From assembly GCA_029202665.1 (NCBI GenBank), contig CP119326.1, positions 1,240,001 to 1,304,000 on the forward strand: a stretch of 64,000 nt of DNA, read 5' to 3'. Every line of letters starts with the position of its first letter. Within the stretch, counting starts at the first letter, position 1. The notes under the pieces are model-generated. The model was given only the letters and a program-made list of their open reading frames with translations. It had not been told where the DNA came from and did not search any database. Below, piece after piece: positions 60,619 to 64,000 of the stretch. The position numbers and the translations under genes are program-made. This DNA is from Candidatus Brevundimonas colombiensis. GTDB lineage: Bacteria; Pseudomonadota; Alphaproteobacteria; Caulobacterales; Caulobacteraceae.

Positions 60619-62337
60619 TCACGCCGCCAGACCCGCCGCCTGCATCAGGCCGCGAAGCGCCGCGACGCTGTCGGGGGCGGCGGACAGGGCGGTGCGGGTT
60701 TCCGGGGCGCGGAGCAGGCGGACGGCCTCGGCGCGGGCGCGCTCGGCCGACGGCCCCAGCGGTCCCGCCTCGCCGGCGGCCAGTTTCAGCAGGGCGGCGA
60801 GTTTCTGCGGCGCGGGGGCCGGGGCGCGCACGATCTGGGCGACCAGGCCGGCGTCGACCTCCAGACGGGCGCCTACCGCGCCGATGGCCTTGGAGATATG
60901 CGCCTGGTCGTGTTCGGCCAGATGGGCGGTGCGCGTCGCCCGTTGCAGTCGCGCCAGTATGGCCAGCTTCTGCGACGGCGAGGGACCGCCGGGCGCGACC
61001 TGACGCATCTCGGTCTCGAACCGCAGCGAGCCGATGCAGGCGCCCAGCCAGCGGGCGGCCGCGCGCTTGTTGGCGCCGCCGGTCACATTCTCGCACAGGC
61101 GGGTCAAGTGTTCGGCCTCGGCCAGCACGCTCTGGCAGCCGGCGACATAGGCGGCGACGAAATCGGCCGTGACCAGGCTCTTGGACCGCTCCACGAAGGC
61201 GGTCTGGACCTCTTCCAGCGTCAACAGCCGTCCGGCCGAGGCCGTCAACGCCATGGCCAACAGCCGCAGGATGTCGATCTCGCCCACCGGATCGTGCGGC
61301 CGAAGACGGCGCGGGCTGGTCAGTTCGCGCGTCACCATCCGGGCCAGGGCGGCGGCCAGAAGCGGAAACTCGCCGGCGGCCAGATGCACGCCCAGCCGGG
61401 CGGCGGGGCCGTCGATGGCCGGCATCATCAGAGACAGGCGCGGGTCCAGCTTCAACAGGCCGTCCATCTCGTCCGGGGCCACCATCCGCACGATGGCGGC
61501 CAGATTGGCGCCCTGGTCCAGCGCCGGGCCCAACACCGCGTTCAGGTTCTGGCGCAGGGCCAGCATCTCGGCGACGATCTGCTCCACCGCCACCACGATC
61601 AGGGCGCGGGGCGGGCCGTCCGCCGGTGCGGCGTCCATCAGGTCCATCAGGGTCGACAGCCGCGCGCGGGGGCCGCTCTGGCCCGCGAGGGCGCCGGCGA
61701 CCACTCCGCCCATGCGAAAGGCGCGATCCGGCGCCCCGCTGAACCGATGGGCCAGGTCGGCGATGGAGCGGTCCTGCAACGACGGGAACAGGCCGTCGCG
61801 CCCGGCCTTGCGCAGCCGCACGATCGTCTGTTCGGTCAGTTTGTGATAGTGGCGGACCAGGGCGTGGACGTCCTGGCCGGTCGACTGGCTTTCGGGGACG
61901 GCGACCTTCTGGATCGCGTGCTGAAGCTCGATCCCCGCCGCCTCCAGCCGCTCGGCCACGTCGGGGCGGTGCAGCAGTTCGAAGGCGGTGACGCCCTCAC
62001 GCCGCAGCCAGTCCTCCAGCACCCGGCCGATCAGGGCGCGGGCATGGGGCGAATAGAGTTCGGCCGGGCTGGTGCAGGCGGGGCGCGCCGCAGGAGCGAC
62101 CGCCTTCTTCCTGAGCGGCTCGGGCGCGCCCAGCGTCAGGATGGTGACGGAGGCGAACTCCATCGTCTCCGGGTCCAGCGTCTCCTTGGTCACGCGCGAG
62201 GCGACGGCCAGCCGGTCGTTCAACTGATCCTCGGCCGCCTCGATGGCCTGTTTGCGGTTCTCGGTGGCGATCAGCAGGGTCCAGGCCGCGGGCGCGGTCT
62301 TGCGGACATAGACTTCGTAGTGGATCGGACCGGCCAT
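60619..62337 (-). CDS. Conserved hypothetical helical protein (572 aa)
   Basis: MAGPIHYEVYVRKTAPAAWTLLIATENRKQAIEAAEDQL... The first 85 residues form a compact alpha/beta domain. The rest is a long all-helical region (AVLGPALDQGANLAAIVRMVAPDEMDGLL and similar) without membrane or signal segments. No family recognised; it resembles helical-repeat proteins of alphaproteobacteria. Divergent from chvI. Confidence 0.7.
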   Translation of the reverse strand: MAGPIHYEVYVRKTAPAAWTLLIATENRKQAIEAAEDQLNDRLAVASRVTKETLDPETMEFASVTILTLGAPEPLRKKAVAPAARPACTSPAELYSPHARALIGRVLEDWLRREGVTAFELLHRPDVAERLEAAGIELQHAIQKVAVPESQSTGQDVHALVRHYHKLTEQTIVRLRKAGRDGLFPSLQDRSIADLAHRFSGAPDRAFRMGGVVAGALAGQSGPRARLSTLMDLMDAAPADGPPRALIVVAVEQIVAEMLALRQNLNAVLGPALDQGANLAAIVRMVAPDEMDGLLKLDPRLSLMMPAIDGPAARLGVHLAAGEFPLLAAALARMVTRELTSPRRLRPHDPVGEIDILRLLAMALTASAGRLLTLEEVQTAFVERSKSLVTADFVAAYVAGCQSVLAEAEHLTRLCENVTGGANKRAAARWLGACIGSLRFETEMRQVAPGGPSPSQKLAILARLQRATRTAHLAEHDQAHISKAIGAVGARLEVDAGLVAQIVRAPAPAPQKLAALLKLAAGEAGPLGPSAERARAEAVRLLRAPETRTALSAAPDSVAALRGLMQAAGLAA

Positions 62338-62586
62338 CGGGCCTCCTTGGACCCCAAGCCTTTAAGGCTAAGTTTCATCCCCCCGGGCGCCCCGGAACAT
62401 GGCTGGGGCGCCTGCGCGTTGAAATCGCGAGCGGAACCAACCATCTTCGCCGAGACTTGCGCGAGGGCGTTCGAACCGAATTCCCTTCTGGTCGGGGCGT
62501 CATGGCCCTAATGTGACCGTGATCGAACGGTTACGCTTGAAGCGCGTTCCTGCTCGCAGGACCGCAAAGTTCAGGAGAAGACACCC

Positions 62587-63291
62587 TTGGCGAACATCAC
62601 CCTGGTCGATGACGACGAGAACATCGTGGCGTCCGTGTCGTTGGCGCTGGAAAGCCATGGCCACAAGATCACCGCCTATCACGACGGGGCCTCGGGGCTG
62701 GCCGCCCTGGAATCCGCGCCGCCCGATCTGGCCATTCTGGACGTGAAGATGCCGCGCATGGACGGGATGGAGGTGTTGCGCCGCCTGCGCCAGACCTCGC
62801 AGATCCCGGTCATCATGCTGACGTCCAAGGACGAGGAGATCGACGAGATCCTGGGCTTCAACCTGGGCGCCGACGACTATATCCACAAACCCTTCAGCCA
62901 GCGTCTGCTGATCGAGCGGGTCAAGGCGCTGCTGCGCCGCACCGGCGCCGACGGCGGAGAGCCGGAAGCCGCCGCCGAGGTCTCGGGCCGGGCGATCAAG
63001 CGCGGCAAGCTGTCTATGGACCCGGCGCGCCACGAATCGACCTGGGACGGCAAGCCGGTCAAGCTGACGGTGACCGAGTTCCTGCTGCTGCAGGCCCTGG
63101 CCCAGCGGCCCGGCTTCGTGAAGAGCCGCGACAACCTGATGGACGCCGCCTATGACGATCAGGTCTATGTCGACGACCGCACCATCGACAGCCACGTGAA
63201 GCGGATGCGCAAGAAGTTCCGCGCTGTGGACAACGAGTTCGACGCGATCGAGACCCTGTATGGCGTCGGCTACCGCTACCGCGAGAGCTGA
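62587..63291 (+). CDS. chvI: Response regulator ChvI (OmpR/PhoB family)
   Basis: DNA-binding response regulator of the ChvG-ChvI envelope/acid-stress system of alphaproteobacteria. 234 residues. Receiver domain: acidic pocket LVDDDEN, phospho-acceptor Asp in LAILDVKMPRMDGMEVL (near 53), Thr/Lys in VIMLTSKDEE and YIHKPFS. C-terminal winged helix with DDRTIDSHVKRMRKKFR and ETLYGVGYRY. The start is TTG 62587 after CAGGAG (5-10 nt). chvG overlaps or follows directly. Confidence 0.93.
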   Translation: MANITLVDDDENIVASVSLALESHGHKITAYHDGASGLAALESAPPDLAILDVKMPRMDGMEVLRRLRQTSQIPVIMLTSKDEEIDEILGFNLGADDYIHKPFSQRLLIERVKALLRRTGADGGEPEAAAEVSGRAIKRGKLSMDPARHESTWDGKPVKLTVTEFLLLQALAQRPGFVKSRDNLMDAAYDDQVYVDDRTIDSHVKRMRKKFRAVDNEFDAIETLYGVGYRYRES

Positions 63292-64000
63292 TCGGCCCGA
63301 CGGGCGCGAGCCCGACGAGGAACGCGTGCGCCGGCCGTTGTTCCGCCTCGGCGGATCGCGGCTGGGCGGCTTCATCCTGGCGCTCAATCTGCTCAGCCTG
63401 CTGATCCTGTTCGGCGGGGCGTTGGCCCTGAACGAATGGCGGCCGGGCCTGATACAGGCGCGCCAAGAATCCCTGACGGTTCAGGCCGAACTCCTCGCCA
63501 ATATTCTGCGCGAGAAGGATGTCACGCGCGGTGAACCGACGCCCGAACTGGACCCCATCCGCGCCTCGCTGTGGCTGACCGACCGCTTTATTCCGGCAGG
63601 ACAGCGGGTTCGGCTTTACGACATCAATGGGCTGCTGCTTGTTGACAGTTATCAGGTGACGGAAGCCATCGGCGGACGGCCTTTGCCGCCTGCGCGACGT
63701 GCCGGATCGCCCACCGAAGACGACGGCGTCTCTGACATCGTCAAAGAACGGCGGCTTGAACGCGCCGACAGCGAACTGGCCGCCGAGGTCAGCGCGGCGC
63801 TGGACGGAACGCCCCAGGCGACGCTGCGCCGCAACGAATCCGGGGACCGGGTGGTGTCGGTCTCCATTCCCGTGCGCCACGTGCGTCAGGTGCTGGGGGT
63901 GCTGACGGTCGAATCCGGTGATGTGGACGAGATCCTCAGCGCCCAGCGGCGCGCCCTGGTGCCGTTCGCCCTGGTGGCGCTGGGGGTAAATCTGCTGGCC
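63260..64000 (+). CDS. chvG: Sensor histidine kinase ChvG (partial, cut by window end)
   Basis: Only the N-terminal part is inside the window. The frame starts at ATG 63260 (MASATATARADRPDGREPDEE), overlapping the chvI end by 32 bp, or at GTG 63326. The first membrane helix is GFILALNLLSLLILFGGALAL, followed by a periplasmic sensor region (RQESLTVQAELLANILREKD ... VRLYDINGLLLVDSYQV) and VPFALVALGVNLLA beginning the second helix. This layout plus chvI next to it identifies ChvG. The kinase domain lies beyond position 64000. Confidence 0.85.
   Translation, partial: MASATATARADRPDGREPDEERVRRPLFRLGGSRLGGFILALNLLSLLILFGGALALNEWRPGLIQARQESLTVQAELLANILREKDVTRGEPTPELDPIRASLWLTDRFIPAGQRVRLYDINGLLLVDSYQVTEAIGGRPLPPARRAGSPTEDDGVSDIVKERRLERADSELAAEVSAALDGTPQATLRRNESGDRVVSVSIPVRHVRQVLGVLTVESGDVDEILSAQRRALVPFALVALGVNLLA

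Overview
The window is high-GC alphaproteobacterial chromosome, most likely Caulobacteraceae and Brevundimonas-like. The evidence is the ChvI/ChvG two-component pair at the right end, the fabA-fabB pair, the def/fmt/truA cluster, DUF484-xerC, KdsD plus a Wza-type exporter, and REP-like palindromes of the CCTCGGGCTYGACCCGAGG type. Assignment to a genus is inference from gene content, not a database result.

Left core (1-31198): M13 peptidase, hisS, a ClpP-like protein, hslV, a BLUF photoreceptor, a MoeB/ThiF enzyme, a 2-hydroxyacid dehydrogenase, an SH3 protein, fabA-fabB, and asd (preceded by a Thr/Lys-rich mini-ORF that may be an attenuator). A def/small membrane protein/fmt/truA block follows, then a capsule/polysaccharide operon (kdsD - glycosyltransferase - Wza-like lipoprotein - hypothetical), a trehalose cluster (otsB - GH15 - otsA), a phytase-like lipoprotein with cobT, a DUF418 gene broken by an in-frame TAG, a 3-hydroxyacyl-CoA dehydrogenase, yggT and tRNA-Ala(CGC).

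Mobile island (31182-46544): a roughly 15.4-kb element sits in the 3' end of tRNA-Ala, bounded by 17-bp direct repeats (attL 31182-31198, attR 46528-46544). It carries a tyrosine integrase, an AAA ATPase, a restriction-modification module (Vsr, HNH nuclease, C5 methyltransferase), a nuclease-like ORF and many small unknown genes. Its architecture is unusual. The cargo is flanked by two inverted 1,878-bp arms (33056-34933 and 44667-46544). Each arm encodes a small serine recombinase, an AlpA/excisionase-like protein and an iteron-like repeat field. The left arm continues through an inverted, reconstituted attP into a truncated copy of the integrase 5' end, so 2.1 kb of the element's own circular junction is present in reverse. 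The att core lies inside the integrase reading frame: the episomal form starts the integrase from an ATG on the right-end side, whereas in the integrated form the frame opens inside the tRNA gene. No phage structural or conjugation genes are visible.

Right core (46545-64000): an SDR-family protein, a frameshifted small gene, a second 2-hydroxyacid dehydrogenase, xerC-DUF484, transaldolase, priA, bioB, a soluble globin-coupled chemoreceptor, ahcY with an upstream palindrome, a BaiN-like flavoprotein, a frameshifted zinc-ribbon gene, a 572-aa unknown, and chvI with the start of chvG (cut by the window end).
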